A stretch of 23,573 nucleotides of DNA from SIG673 sp045638685 (GCA_045638685.1 JAZUBT010000030.1:1-23573), one strand, 5' to 3'; shown: positions 13,604 to 22,265, numbered from the stretch's first letter. Notes: a model not told the origin generated them from the letters alone. Translations and numbers: made by a program.

Positions 13604-15454
13604 ATGAAGCTTGACTCTATATTAAAAAAGGTGCTTAAGCCCGGAAGATACACGGGCGGGGAATTCGGTCAGGTAATAAAAAACAAGGAAGACGTAAAGG
13701 CAAGATTTGCCTTCTGCTTCCCCGACACCTATGAAATAGGAATGTCAAACCTCGGTATGAGAATCCTTTATAACGCGCTTAATCTTATGCCTGACGTATG
13801 GTGCGAAAGAGTTTACTCTCCGTGGCCCGATATGGAAGCGGAGATGAGAGAAAATAAAATCCCTCTCTACGCGCTTGAAAGCCTCGATCCGATAAAGAAT
13901 TTTGACTTTATGGGTATAACCCTTCAGTACGAGCTTTGCTACACCAACGTTCTTAATATGCTCTCCCTGTCGGACATACCGCTTTACGCATCTGAAAGAG
14001 GAGAGGAATATCCGATAGTCGTCGGAGGCGGCCCCTGTACCTATAACGCCGAACCGCTTTGCGACTTCTTCGACGCATTTTCAATAGGCGAGGGCGAGAC
14101 CGCTCTGGTCGAAATGACACGTCTTTATATAGATATGAAAGCAGACGGAAGCTACAACAAAGCGAAGTTTTTGCACAGACTCGCGAAAATCCCCGGCTTC
14201 TATGTTCCGTCTCTTTACGAGGTAAAATACAACGAGGACGGTACCGTTCACAGCTACACGCCCAAATATGACGATATACCGACGAAAATTGAAAAAAGAA
14301 TTATAGGCAATCTCGACGACGCCCCGTACCCCGATAAATTCGTTATGCCGTATATTGAAACGGTACATAACCGCATTACCGAGGAGGTGTACAGAGGCTG
14401 TATAAGAGGCTGTCGCTTCTGTCAGGCAGGTATGATATACCGCCCCGTAAGAGAAAAAAGCCCCGAAAAGGTAAACGAGCAGATAAAGTGCCTTTACGAA
14501 AACACGGGATACGACGAGGTTTCTCTCCTTTCTCTTTCGATAAGCGACTACACGCGCCTTTCCGAGCTTACCGAGACGCTTCTTGAATGGACAGATGACG
14601 AAAAGGTCAGCCTTTCGCTGCCGTCCCTTCGCGCCGACACCTTTTCAAAGGAGCTTATGGACAGAATTTCATCCGTACGTCAAAGCGGTCTTACTTTTGC
14701 GCCTGAGGCGGGAACACCGAGACTGCGCGACGCTATAAACAAAAACGTTACAGAGGAAGAAATATTAAAAGCCTGCTCTCTTGCTTTTGAAGGCGGAAAA
14801 ACGAGCGTAAAGCTTTATTTTATGATGGGACTTCCGACAGAAACGTATGAGGACATATCGGGAATTAACGATATGGGGCAGAAGGTTATAGAGCAGTACT
14901 ACAAAACCGAAAACAGGGTAAAGGGACGCGCGCCGCAGGTAACTATCAGCTGCGCCTGCTTTATCCCCAAGCCCTTCACCCCCTTCCAATGGTGCGGTCA
15001 GGATACGGTAGAGCAGCTTTCCGAAAAGCAGAGCTTTTTAAAGGAAAAAATAACCGATAAGCGTATCCGCTACAACTACCACGACAGAAAGGCATCAAGG
15101 GTAGAGGCGGCGCTCGCGAGAGGCGACAGAAGACTATCCGCAGTTCTTTACGAGGGCTTTAAGCTCGGCATGCGTTTTGACAGCTGGGACGAGTTTTTCA
15201 GCTACGAGAAGTGGGAAAAGGCGTTTCGAAACGCGGGACTTGATATGGCGTTCTACGCAAACAGAACGTTCGACGTAAACGAAACTCTGCCGTGGGATAT
15301 AATCGACATCGGCGTTACAAAGGAATTTCTTTTAAGGGAATATAAAAAATCTATGGACTCCGTGCCGACTCCGAACTGTCGTGAGAAGTGCTCGGGCTGC
15401 GGAGCAAACAGACTTGGAGGTGTTACGGCATGGTGCCCGAAAGCGTCAGAATAA
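13604..15454 (+). CDS. TIGR03960-type B12-binding-fold radical SAM protein
   Basis: 616 residues, normal for this family. The N-terminal ~200 residues resemble a B12-binding fold without an obvious cobalamin DxHxxG motif (GMSNLGMRILYNAL, VVGGGPC, IGEGE). The radical SAM core begins at EEVYRGCIRGCRFCQAG with the cluster cysteines C266, C270 and C273 in CX3CX2C order, followed by SLLSLSISDY and APEAGTPRLRDAINK. A Cys-rich tail (NCREKCSGCGANR) suggests another metal site. The reaction and substrate are unknown; the family is widespread in Clostridia and nearly always paired with the DUF2344 protein found next here. AAAGGA 12 nt before the ATG supports the start. Its last 25 nt overlap the next gene, so translation is probably coupled. 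Confidence 0.93.
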   Translation: MKLDSILKKVLKPGRYTGGEFGQVIKNKEDVKARFAFCFPDTYEIGMSNLGMRILYNALNLMPDVWCERVYSPWPDMEAEMRENKIPLYALESLDPIKNFDFMGITLQYELCYTNVLNMLSLSDIPLYASERGEEYPIVVGGGPCTYNAEPLCDFFDAFSIGEGETALVEMTRLYIDMKADGSYNKAKFLHRLAKIPGFYVPSLYEVKYNEDGTVHSYTPKYDDIPTKIEKRIIGNLDDAPYPDKFVMPYIETVHNRITEEVYRGCIRGCRFCQAGMIYRPVREKSPEKVNEQIKCLYENTGYDEVSLLSLSISDYTRLSELTETLLEWTDDEKVSLSLPSLRADTFSKELMDRISSVRQSGLTFAPEAGTPRLRDAINKNVTEEEILKACSLAFEGGKTSVKLYFMMGLPTETYEDISGINDMGQKVIEQYYKTENRVKGRAPQVTISCACFIPKPFTPFQWCGQDTVEQLSEKQSFLKEKITDKRIRYNYHDRKASRVEAALARGDRRLSAVLYEGFKLGMRFDSWDEFFSYEKWEKAFRNAGLDMAFYANRTFDVNETLPWDIIDIGVTKEFLLREYKKSMDSVPTPNCREKCSGCGANRLGGVTAWCPKASE

Positions 15455-16065
15455 AATTCCGTAAGACAGGTAGGCTGCGCTATATTTCTCACCTCGACCT
15501 TGACAGAACGGTAAGAACCGCGCTTGTCAGAACCAAGATACCCGTATGGTACACCGAGGGCTTTAATCCGCACGCAAAAATGGTTTTCGCCCAGCCGCTT
15601 CCGCTTTTTGCCGAAAGCGAGTGTGAGCTTCTCGACATAAAAATAACCGAAAAAATGTCCTTTGAGGAGATAAAGGAGAGGCTCCGCGCCGCCTTTACCG
15701 ACGAGCTTTACGTTACCGACGTTTACACCCCGAGGGATAAGTTTACCGATATAGCCTACGCCGCATACCGAATAAGCGGAACGCTTGGCGTTACAGAGAA
15801 ACGTATAGACGAGCTGCTTTCGGCCGATATTAACGTTGTTAAAAAGACTAAAAGCGGAGAAAAAAACGTTAACATTCGCCCGCAGATAAAAAGCCTTACC
15901 GTCGGAGATGACGGCGCGCTTTACGCGGTGCTTGACGCAAGCGGCGCTTCCTATCTTAATCCGGATATTCTTTGCCGCGCACTCCTACACGGCGAAGCCG
16001 ACTATCTTATAACGAGAACGGGTTGGTTTAAATCGGAAAACGGCGAGCTTAAAGAGTTTATTTAA
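15430..16065 (+). CDS. TIGR03936/DUF2344 radical-SAM-associated protein
   Basis: 211 residues. It opens with VRIKFRKTGRLRYISHLDLDRTVRTAL and GFNPHAKMVFAQPLPLF, the hallmark segments of DUF2344. Start ATG 15430 is chosen because GGAGG lies 10 nt upstream, inside the end of the radical SAM gene; an ATG at 15388 is too far upstream of the conserved start. In some bacteria this domain is fused to the radical SAM protein as one chain, so the two very likely act together; the modification they make is unknown. No terminator is visible before the convergent DUF4363 gene, whose stop lies only 6 nt away, so the two transcripts may overlap at their 3' ends. Confidence 0.92.
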   Translation: MVPESVRIKFRKTGRLRYISHLDLDRTVRTALVRTKIPVWYTEGFNPHAKMVFAQPLPLFAESECELLDIKITEKMSFEEIKERLRAAFTDELYVTDVYTPRDKFTDIAYAAYRISGTLGVTEKRIDELLSADINVVKKTKSGEKNVNIRPQIKSLTVGDDGALYAVLDASGASYLNPDILCRALLHGEADYLITRTGWFKSENGELKEFI

Positions 16066-16071
16066 AGGCGG

Positions 16072-16428
16072 TTAAAACACGCTCGATAAACTGAAGCGGT
16101 TAAGCTTTTTAAGCTGATCGAGTCTGAGGCTTAACACGTCCAGCGAAGAGGTAATTTCCTCTTCGCTTTTTGTTTTTATCGCCGCCTTAAGCTCCGCTAT
16201 ACTCTCGCTTACGGAATCGATGTAACGGCTGTTTACTCCGAGGTGAAGGAAGGTTTCGTGCTTGCTCCAATATCCCGAAATCGCGTCTGCGCCACTCTCT
16301 GTCAGGGCGGGATCGGTGCCTAAAAACGCTTCTAATTCTTCGATTATATCAATACACATAAAGCTGTTAACGGATATAAGTACTATAAGACAAATGAGAA
16401 TTGCTCCCGAAATAATAGCGGATTTCAT
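16072..16428 (-). CDS. DUF4363 family small membrane-anchored protein
   Basis: 118 residues from ATG 16428, which has GAAGGGA about 9 nt upstream; longer in-frame starts run back into the DUF421 gene. One N-terminal helix (about 4-22) acts as anchor or uncleaved signal, followed by a soluble helical domain. YWSKHETFLHLGVNSRYID and the closing RFSLSSVF match the DUF4363 pattern (YW-x-K-H-E, ending near N-x-F). The function is unknown. It lies 19 nt after the DUF421 stop in the same direction, an association common in Clostridia, so the two probably form one operon and may act together at the membrane. Confidence 0.82.
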   Translation of the reverse strand: MKSAIISGAILICLIVLISVNSFMCIDIIEELEAFLGTDPALTESGADAISGYWSKHETFLHLGVNSRYIDSVSESIAELKAAIKTKSEEEITSSLDVLSLRLDQLKKLNRFSLSSVF

Positions 16429-16447
16429 AGCTGCCGTCCCTTCTTTT

Positions 16448-17125
16448 TTACATTTTATTATTTTTTGAGCCTGTCTCAGAGCCGCTGCTGTCCTTAAATA
16501 TCCAGTTTTCCACACCCGCATCGTCAACGGTATATAGAAAAACCTTTTCCCTTTCCGTTTTTTTAGCGTCCAGACGTTCATTTAAATCTTCGTCGGTCAT
16601 ACCGATACATTTCATACCGAAGGCGTTTATTTCGCCGTCAACTATGACCGTATGCGCGATACCTCTTTCCGTTTCACCGGAGCTTGCTTTTTCGAAAACC
16701 GATAGCTTTCCGTTGTCCTCAAAAATCGCGTATTCAAGCCCCGATATATCGGAAATTCCTTTTTGGCGCGCCTCGGATATTAAATCCTCAACCCCGAGCC
16801 TTAGTCTCGAAAGCTCCTCTTTATCAAGAACGCCTTTATTAATTACTATACTTGGACTGCCGTCAAATATTTTTTGCAGCCTTCGGCTTTTTGTTACTAC
16901 AAACGCCGAGATAATTTCAAGTGAAATGACGGTAAGTATCGGAATTACCGCGAAGGCAAGCGGAACGTCCTCGTTGCCTATCGGTATAGTGGCAAGCTCG
17001 GAAAGAAGTAGCGCGGTAACAAGCTCGGAAATTTGCAGCTCGCCTATCTGACGCTTGCCGCCCATTCTCATCGCCACGATAAGAAAAACGTAAACTATTA
17101 CCGTTCTTATAAGAATTGTTATCAT
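16448..17125 (-). CDS. DUF421 (YetF-like) membrane protein
   Basis: 225 residues. Three N-terminal helices (about 3-20, 33-50, 57-80) include the signature RMGGKRQIGELQISELVTALLLSELATIP. A cytoplasmic alpha/beta domain follows with VINKGVLDKEELSRLRLGVEDLISEARQKGI, typical of DUF421. The closest named members are Bacillus YetF and YrbG/YdfR-type proteins; SpoVA-neighbour members exist in spore formers. The biochemical role is not established. ATG 17125 is preceded by GAGAGGAG at 5-nt spacing. The C-terminus is Ser/Lys/Asn-rich. It is the first gene of a two-gene unit with DUF4363. No clear promoter is seen upstream; TTGTAA-N17-AATAAT near 17288-17316 on the minus strand is a weak candidate. 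Confidence 0.88.
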   Translation of the reverse strand: MITILIRTVIVYVFLIVAMRMGGKRQIGELQISELVTALLLSELATIPIGNEDVPLAFAVIPILTVISLEIISAFVVTKSRRLQKIFDGSPSIVINKGVLDKEELSRLRLGVEDLISEARQKGISDISGLEYAIFEDNGKLSVFEKASSGETERGIAHTVIVDGEINAFGMKCIGMTDEDLNERLDAKKTEREKVFLYTVDDAGVENWIFKDSSGSETGSKNNKM

Positions 17126-17354
17126 AATGCTCCTCTCGGCTTTATCTGTTTTGCGCCTATCGGTTTTTTCTTAAATACACCGCGCCTGCCTTTATTATCT
17201 GCTTAAATTTTGAAAGTATGTAAATTAAAAGAAATCGGTCTTTTATTTTCCATATTTTTTGCCGTTAAAAATACATTGTTTGGAGCAAAACCCAAAATTA
17301 TTCAGCTTTCAAAAAAAGTTTACAATTTTATATTCGCACACGCGTAATTTTCTC

Positions 17355-17383
17355 TTTACAATTATAAGAATTTATGATATAAT
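17355..17383 (+). promoter_or_regulatory. strong extended -10 sigma-A promoter of PFOR
   Basis: TTTACA (17355-17360), 17-nt spacer, TGA plus TATAAT (17375-17383). The TGN extension and near-consensus boxes, with AGGAGG 7 nt before the ATG, suggest high expression. Confidence 0.9.
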
Positions 17384-17385
17384 AT

Positions 17386-17415
17386 TAGCGAATTTGAAAA
17401 TAGCAAATTTGAAAA
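17386..17415 (+). repeat. 15-bp tandem repeat in the PFOR leader
   Basis: TAGCGAATTTGAAAA (17386-17400) is followed directly by TAGCAAATTTGAAAA (17401-17415), 14 of 15 identical. It spans the predicted transcription start, where a repressor or sensor could bind; a chance duplication is equally possible. Confidence 0.7.
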
Positions 17416-17437
17416 ACTTATATTAGGAGGAATTCAA

Positions 17438-20400
17438 ATGGCAAGAACCAAACTTTCTATGGATGGAAACACCGCTGCCGCTCACGTAAGCTATGCGTTT
17501 ACCGAAGTTGCAGGTATCTATCCTATCACACCTTCCAGTCCGATGGCTGACTTCGTTGATCAGTGGGCAGCTTCGGGCAAAAACATTCTCGGAAAGCCCG
17601 CTCTTAACATTTTCGGCACACCCGTAAACGTTACCGAAATGCAGTCTGAAGCAGGAGCGGCAGGTACAGTTCACGGAAGCCTTGCTGCCGGAGCTCTTAC
17701 CACCACCTACACCGCTTCTCAGGGACTTCTTCTTATGATCCCGAATATGTACAAGATAGCCGGTGAGCTTCTCCCCTGCGTATTCCACGTATCCGCGCGC
17801 TGCGTAGCGTCTCACGCTCTTAATATCTTCGGAGACCACTCCGACGTATATGCTTGTCGTCAGACCGGTTTCGCAATGCTCGCAGAGACCAACCCGCAGG
17901 AGGTTATGGACCTCGGCGCGGTTGCTCACCTTGCAACCATTAAGGGCCGCGTACCTTTCCTTAACTTCTTCGACGGCTTCCGTACCTCTCACGAGATACA
18001 GAAGATCGAGGTTTGGGACTTCGACGACCTTAAGGAGCTTACCGATATGGACGCTGTTAAGGCGTTCCGCGACCGTTCTCTTAACCCTGCTCACCCCGTT
18101 CTCCGCGGTTCCGCAGAAAACGGCGACATCTTCTTCCAGCACAGAGAGGCTTGCAACAAGTTCTATGACGCAATCCCCGGCATCGTTGAAGAATACATGG
18201 ACAAGGTTAACGCAAAGATCGGCACCAACTACAAGCTCTTCAACTACTACGGCGCTCCGGATGCTGACCGCGTAATTATCGCGATGGGCTCCATCTGCGA
18301 CGTTATCGAAGAGGTTATCGACTACCTTAACGCAACCGGCGAAAAGGTCGGACTTATTAAGGTTCGTCTTTACAGACCTTTCTCTGCGGAAAAGCTTGTT
18401 GAGGCTATTCCCGCAACCGCAAAGAAGATTGCGGTTCTTGACAGAACCAAGGAGCCCGGCTCTCTCGGCGAGCCTCTCTATCTTGACGTTGTTACCGCTC
18501 TCGCTATGCGCGGCGTAACCGACAAGACGGTAGTAGGCGGACGTTACGGACTCGGCTCTAAGGATACCCCTCCGTCCTCCGTATTCGCAGTATATGAGAA
18601 CCTCGCTGCCGATGCACCGAAGAACGGCTTTACCATCGGTATCGTTGACGACGTAACCGGCACCTCTCTTGAAGAAAAAACTGTACCGGACACCGCTGCT
18701 AAGGGAACCATCTCCTGCAAGTTCTGGGGACTCGGCGGAGACGGAACGGTTGGAGCTAACAAGAACTCCATCAAGATTATCGGAGACCACACCGACAAGT
18801 ACATTCAGGCTTACTTCCAGTACGACTCCAAGAAGACGGGCGGTATCACTATTTCCCACCTTCGTTTCGGAGACAAGCCGATAAAGAGCCCCTACTACAT
18901 CAACAAGGCCGACTTCGTTGCATGTCATAACCAGGCATACCTTAACAAGTATGATATGGTTAACGACGTTAAACCCGGCGGAACCTTCCTTCTTGACTGT
19001 CAGTGGGAGAGCGTAGAGGAGCTCACGAAGCACCTCCCCGGCAAGGTAAAGAACTACATTGCTAACAACGACGTTAAATTCTACACCATTAACGCTACCA
19101 ACCTTGCAATCAGCAAGATCGGAAACGCAAAGGTTAAGAACACCATTCTTCAGTCCGCATTCTTCGCTCTCGCCAACATCCTTCCGAAGGACGAGGCTAT
19201 CGAGTACATGAAGAAGATGGCATACAAGTCCTACATCAAAAAAGGACAGGCTATGGTTGACCTCAACTATGCCGCTATCGACGCAGGTGCAGACGCATTC
19301 GTTAAGATCGACGTTCCCGCAGATTGGAAAAACTGTTCCATCGACGAGGAAAAGACTCTTGCGACCGGCAAGCGCGTTGACCTTATCGACTTTGTAAACA
19401 AGGTTGTTAATCCCGTTGGCGCTATGAACGGCGACAAGCTCCCCGTTTCCGCTTTCGAGAAGTACGTTGACGGTACCTATCCTCAGGGATCCGCGGCTTA
19501 CGAGAAGCGTGGCGTTGCGGTTTCCGTACCGGTATGGTACGCTGACAAGTGTATCCAGTGTAACAGCTGTTCCTTCGTATGTCCTCACGCAGCTATCCGT
19601 CCCTTCGCTCTTAACGAGGAAGAGGCAGCAGCGGCACCTGCACAGACGAAGTACGCGGCAAAGCCGGTTATAAAGACCAACTACAAGTTCACAATGGCAA
19701 TTTCTCCCCTTGACTGTATGGGTTGTACGCTCTGCGTAAAGGCTTGTGCTATCAACGCAGCGGCTGACAAGAAAGTTGCTGCGGCTATTGCAGAAGCAAC
19801 TGCGGCAGGCGACAAGGCAAAGGTTAAGGAGCTTAAGGCAGAGGCAGCTAAGAACTACGCAATCGAAATGGTTGCACAGCATACCCAGGCAGACCAGCAG
19901 GAGGTATTCGACTACGCGGTAGCAAACGTTTCCGAGAAGAAGGATATCATCAATGCAACTGTAAAGGGAAGCCAGTTCAAGCAGCCGCTTCTCGAGTTCT
20001 CCGGCTCCTGCGCAGGATGCGCCGAGACCTCTTACGCACGTCTTATCACCCAGCTCTTCGGAGAGAGAATGTACATCTCCAACGCAACCGGATGCTCCTC
20101 CATTTGGGGCGGCTCCGCACCCGCAACTCCTTACACCGTTAACCGCGAGAGCGGCAGAGGTCCCGCATGGGCTAACTCCCTCTTCGAGGACAACGCTGAG
20201 CACGGTCTCGGTATGGCGCTCGGACAGAAGGCTATCCGCGAAAAGCTTATCGGCAAGGTAACCGAGATGGCAGAGTCCGAAAAGGCTTCCGACGACTTCA
20301 AGGCTGCTGCCAAGGCATACCTTGACACCGTAAACGACGGCAAGGCAAACGCAGAAGCTACCGTAGCCCTTATCGCTGAGCTTGAAAAGGCAGCAGCGGC

Positions 20401-21097
20401 AGGTTGCCCGACTGCTCCCGCTATCCTCGCTGAAAAGGACTACCTCTCCAAGAAGTCCGTATGGATATTCGGTGGAGACGGATGGGCTTACGACATCGGA
20501 TTCGGTGGACTTGACCACGTTCTTGCTTCCGGCGAAGACGTTAACATCATGGTATTCGATACCGAGGTTTACTCCAACACCGGTGGACAGGCATCTAAGG
20601 CTTCTCAGATAGGCCAGGTTGCTCAGTTCGCTGCTGCGGGTAAGGCAATAGGCAAGAAGAACCTTGCTGAAATCGCTATGTCCTACGGTTACGTTTACGT
20701 AGCTCAGGTTGCTATGGGCGCTGACCAGAATCAGCTCCTCAAGGCTCTTACCGAGGCTGAGGCATACAACGGTCCTTCCATCATCATCGCATACGCACCT
20801 TGCGAAATGCACGGTGTAAAGGGCGGTATGCAGAACTGCCAGTCCGAAATGAAGAAAGCCGTTGAAGCAGGCTACTGGAACATGTTCCGTTACAATCCGA
20901 CTCTTGAAAGCGGCAAGCTCATTATAGACTCCAAGGAGCCGACAGGCGACTACAAGGCGTTTATCACGAGCGAAACCCGTTATGCAAGACTTGCTCAGGC
21001 ATTCCCGGAAAGAGCAGAAAAGCTCTTTGCTAAGGCAGAGCAGGCTGCTAAGGATAAGTACGCAAGACTCGTTAAGATGGGCGAGCTTTACAAATAA
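17438..21097 (+). CDS. nifJ: pyruvate:ferredoxin (flavodoxin) oxidoreductase, single-chain
   Basis: 1219 residues, slightly longer than the usual ~1175. The enzyme converts pyruvate and CoA to acetyl-CoA and CO2, passing electrons to ferredoxin, the central step of anaerobic fermentation. Domain I has YPITPSSPMAD and TEMQSEAGAAG; residues ~430-490 carry KFWGLGGDGTVGANK of the gamma region. Two [4Fe-4S] sites are C705/C708/C711/C715 and C760/C763/C766/C770. The proximal cluster cysteines fit C858, C861, C886 and C1122. The thiamine diphosphate site is GDGWAYDIGFGG near 1012-1023 with DTEVYSNTGGQ. An Ala/Lys/Glu-rich stretch after the second cluster (about 776-810) looks like an insertion. Codon choice is extreme: TTA, CTA and TCA never occur, consistent with very high expression. 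Monocistronic. Confidence 0.97.
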   Translation: MARTKLSMDGNTAAAHVSYAFTEVAGIYPITPSSPMADFVDQWAASGKNILGKPALNIFGTPVNVTEMQSEAGAAGTVHGSLAAGALTTTYTASQGLLLMIPNMYKIAGELLPCVFHVSARCVASHALNIFGDHSDVYACRQTGFAMLAETNPQEVMDLGAVAHLATIKGRVPFLNFFDGFRTSHEIQKIEVWDFDDLKELTDMDAVKAFRDRSLNPAHPVLRGSAENGDIFFQHREACNKFYDAIPGIVEEYMDKVNAKIGTNYKLFNYYGAPDADRVIIAMGSICDVIEEVIDYLNATGEKVGLIKVRLYRPFSAEKLVEAIPATAKKIAVLDRTKEPGSLGEPLYLDVVTALAMRGVTDKTVVGGRYGLGSKDTPPSSVFAVYENLAADAPKNGFTIGIVDDVTGTSLEEKTVPDTAAKGTISCKFWGLGGDGTVGANKNSIKIIGDHTDKYIQAYFQYDSKKTGGITISHLRFGDKPIKSPYYINKADFVACHNQAYLNKYDMVNDVKPGGTFLLDCQWESVEELTKHLPGKVKNYIANNDVKFYTINATNLAISKIGNAKVKNTILQSAFFALANILPKDEAIEYMKKMAYKSYIKKGQAMVDLNYAAIDAGADAFVKIDVPADWKNCSIDEEKTLATGKRVDLIDFVNKVVNPVGAMNGDKLPVSAFEKYVDGTYPQGSAAYEKRGVAVSVPVWYADKCIQCNSCSFVCPHAAIRPFALNEEEAAAAPAQTKYAAKPVIKTNYKFTMAISPLDCMGCTLCVKACAINAAADKKVAAAIAEATAAGDKAKVKELKAEAAKNYAIEMVAQHTQADQQEVFDYAVANVSEKKDIINATVKGSQFKQPLLEFSGSCAGCAETSYARLITQLFGERMYISNATGCSSIWGGSAPATPYTVNRESGRGPAWANSLFEDNAEHGLGMALGQKAIREKLIGKVTEMAESEKASDDFKAAAKAYLDTVNDGKANAEATVALIAELEKAAAAGCPTAPAILAEKDYLSKKSVWIFGGDGWAYDIGFGGLDHVLASGEDVNIMVFDTEVYSNTGGQASKASQIGQVAQFAAAGKAIGKKNLAEIAMSYGYVYVAQVAMGADQNQLLKALTEAEAYNGPSIIIAYAPCEMHGVKGGMQNCQSEMKKAVEAGYWNMFRYNPTLESGKLIIDSKEPTGDYKAFITSETRYARLAQAFPERAEKLFAKAEQAAKDKYARLVKMGELYK

Positions 21098-21128
21098 GAT
21101 AAAAGCGTAGCTTTTCCGAAACACTAAT

Positions 21129-21180
21129 AAAAAAGGAGCTCTCATGCGCTGAAAATTTTTCGGCGTATGAGAGCTCTTGA
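21129..21180. terminator. bidirectional terminator after PFOR
   Basis: GAGCTCTCAT (21136-21145) pairs perfectly with ATGAGAGCTC (21167-21176), continued inward by about ten more pairs with two G-U matches. AAAAAA precedes it, which gives a T-tract on the minus strand; on the plus strand it is followed by TTGATTTTA. Confidence 0.82.
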
Positions 21181-21361
21181 TTTTACGGTAAAACACCTTG
21201 TTTTCCTTCCAAAACCTGCGCCGGCGAGACATTCTCTCTCCGAACTAAGAAAATAGATGAAAAGGGTGTTAAAATAGTAGCGGTACTGCTTTGCGTCGGA
21301 CACGGAACATTCCGTCCCGTAATCGTATCGCTCGATTCGACCAAAAGTCTATATTAAAATC

Positions 21362-21395
21362 AAAACCACAGACAAAACAACTGTCTGTGGTTTTT
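21362..21395. terminator. bidirectional terminator between PFOR and nagB
   Basis: AAAACCACAGACA (21362-21374) and TGTCTGTGGTTTT (21382-21394) form a perfect 13-bp stem with a 7-nt loop, with T-rich sequence on both sides in the respective directions. It is the likely terminator for nagB on the minus strand. Confidence 0.88.
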
Positions 21396-21488
21396 CATTA
21401 TCATCAAAAGATACGTAGGTTTCTGACTTAGCCACGCTCGGTGTGTTCGCTTTTCCATCCCGTAGCCTTTTGCCCGAGTGCTACCCGC

Positions 21489-22199
21489 TTAGTTCTCGCT
21501 GTAAATAACCGTAACGTCAGGGTGAAGCTGAAGAATGGACGCCGGAACATACGGAGTTATAGGTCCGTAGAAGGCTTTTTCGATAATATCCTTTTTCTTG
21601 GCTCCGTTTGCGATAAGCAGAACCTTTTTAGCCTGCATAATGGACATCATACCCATAGTAATCGCCTTGGTGGGGACGTCTGCCTTAGAAGCAAAGAAAC
21701 GCGCGTTTGCTTCAATGGTGGATTCATCGAGATCGACCGCGTGCGTCTCTTTTATAAACGCCGAGTCAGGCTCGTTGAAGCCGATATGTCCGTCAAGACC
21801 TATACCGAGAAGCTGAAGGTCAATGCCGCCAAGCTTTTTTATAAAATTATCGTAATTTTCTCCCTCAACCTTAAAATCCTCCGCGCAGCCGTTAGGAACG
21901 TACGTATTATTTCTGTCAATATTAATTTTGCAGAAAAGATTGTGGTCCATAAAATAACGGTAGCTCTGGTCGTTGTCTCCGGTAAGGCCGATGTATTCGT
22001 CAAGGTTTACCGACGTTACCTTAGAAAAGTCAAGCTCACCCGCATCGCATTTTTCGGCAAGCTTGCCGTAGGTTCCGAGCGGAGACGAGCCGGTCGCAAG
22101 ACCGAGAACGCAGTCGGGCTTCATTATTACCTGAGCCGCAATAATGTTAGCGGCAATAGAGCTGAGCTTATCGTAAGAATCGACTTTTATAAAATTCAT
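21489..22199 (-). CDS. nagB: glucosamine-6-phosphate deaminase
   Basis: 236 residues, the short Firmicutes form. It converts glucosamine-6-phosphate to fructose-6-phosphate and ammonia, feeding amino sugars from peptidoglycan, chitin or mucin into glycolysis. Phosphate-binding loop LATGSSP is at 34-40. Catalytic residues are all present: D67 in NLDEY, and D136, H138 and E143 in GLDGHIGFNEP, matching E. coli D72, D141, H143 and E148 with a constant offset of five. AAGGAG lies about 9 nt upstream of the ATG. No nagA or transporter adjoins it, so it is expressed alone from the consensus promoter at 22237-22265. E. coli-type allosteric residues near the C-terminus are absent because the chain is shorter, so it is probably a non-allosteric form. 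Confidence 0.96.
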   Translation of the reverse strand: MNFIKVDSYDKLSSIAANIIAAQVIMKPDCVLGLATGSSPLGTYGKLAEKCDAGELDFSKVTSVNLDEYIGLTGDNDQSYRYFMDHNLFCKINIDRNNTYVPNGCAEDFKVEGENYDNFIKKLGGIDLQLLGIGLDGHIGFNEPDSAFIKETHAVDLDESTIEANARFFASKADVPTKAITMGMMSIMQAKKVLLIANGAKKKDIIEKAFYGPITPYVPASILQLHPDVTVIYSEN

Positions 22200-22230
22200 G
22201 AGTTTTTCTCCTTACTCCGGTTTATTTTCT

Positions 22231-22244
22231 AGTATAATTATACT
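22231..22244. promoter_or_regulatory. 14-bp perfect palindrome over the nagB -10 box
   Basis: AGTATAATTATACT is its own reverse complement and covers the -10 element, a typical place for a repressor operator. GntR-type amino-sugar regulators (NagR/YvoA) bind different sequences, so the regulator, if any, is unknown. Confidence 0.45.
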
Positions 22245-22265
22245 ATTTTGCGTTTGTTTTGTCAA
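22237..22265 (-). promoter_or_regulatory. consensus sigma-A promoter of nagB
   Basis: Minus strand: TTGACA (22265-22260), exactly 17 nt, TATAAT (22242-22237). A perfect match to consensus, about 38 bp upstream of the start codon. Confidence 0.9.

Larger units (their letters stand above)
17126..17437. other. divergent intergenic region between DUF421 gene and PFOR
   Basis: 312 bp of AT-rich DNA. The PFOR promoter (17355-17383) and leader repeat (17386-17415) fill the right end. The rest shows no gene, no terminator and no strong promoter for the DUF421 gene. Confidence 0.6.
21098..21488. other. convergent intergenic region between PFOR and nagB
   Basis: 391 bp holding two bidirectional terminators. 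Between them (21181-21361) is 180 bp with no coding frame of note but with small stems, such as CGGAA-CA-TTCCG within 21300-21320 and AATCG/CGATT just after. Next to nagB (21396-21488), complementary CTCGG and CCGAG segments lie about 50 nt apart. A small RNA is possible, but no clear promoter was found. Confidence 0.4.

Noticed and set aside
17423..21232. 1,269-codon open frame on the minus strand opposite PFOR
   Set aside because: It is codon-aligned with PFOR and open only because PFOR avoids TTA, CTA and TCA. It has no ribosome site, family motifs or sensible composition (Cys/Val/Leu/Ser-rich).
21441..22232. 263-codon plus-strand frame opposite nagB
   Set aside because: It is antisense to the fully conserved nagB and crosses the nagB ribosome site.
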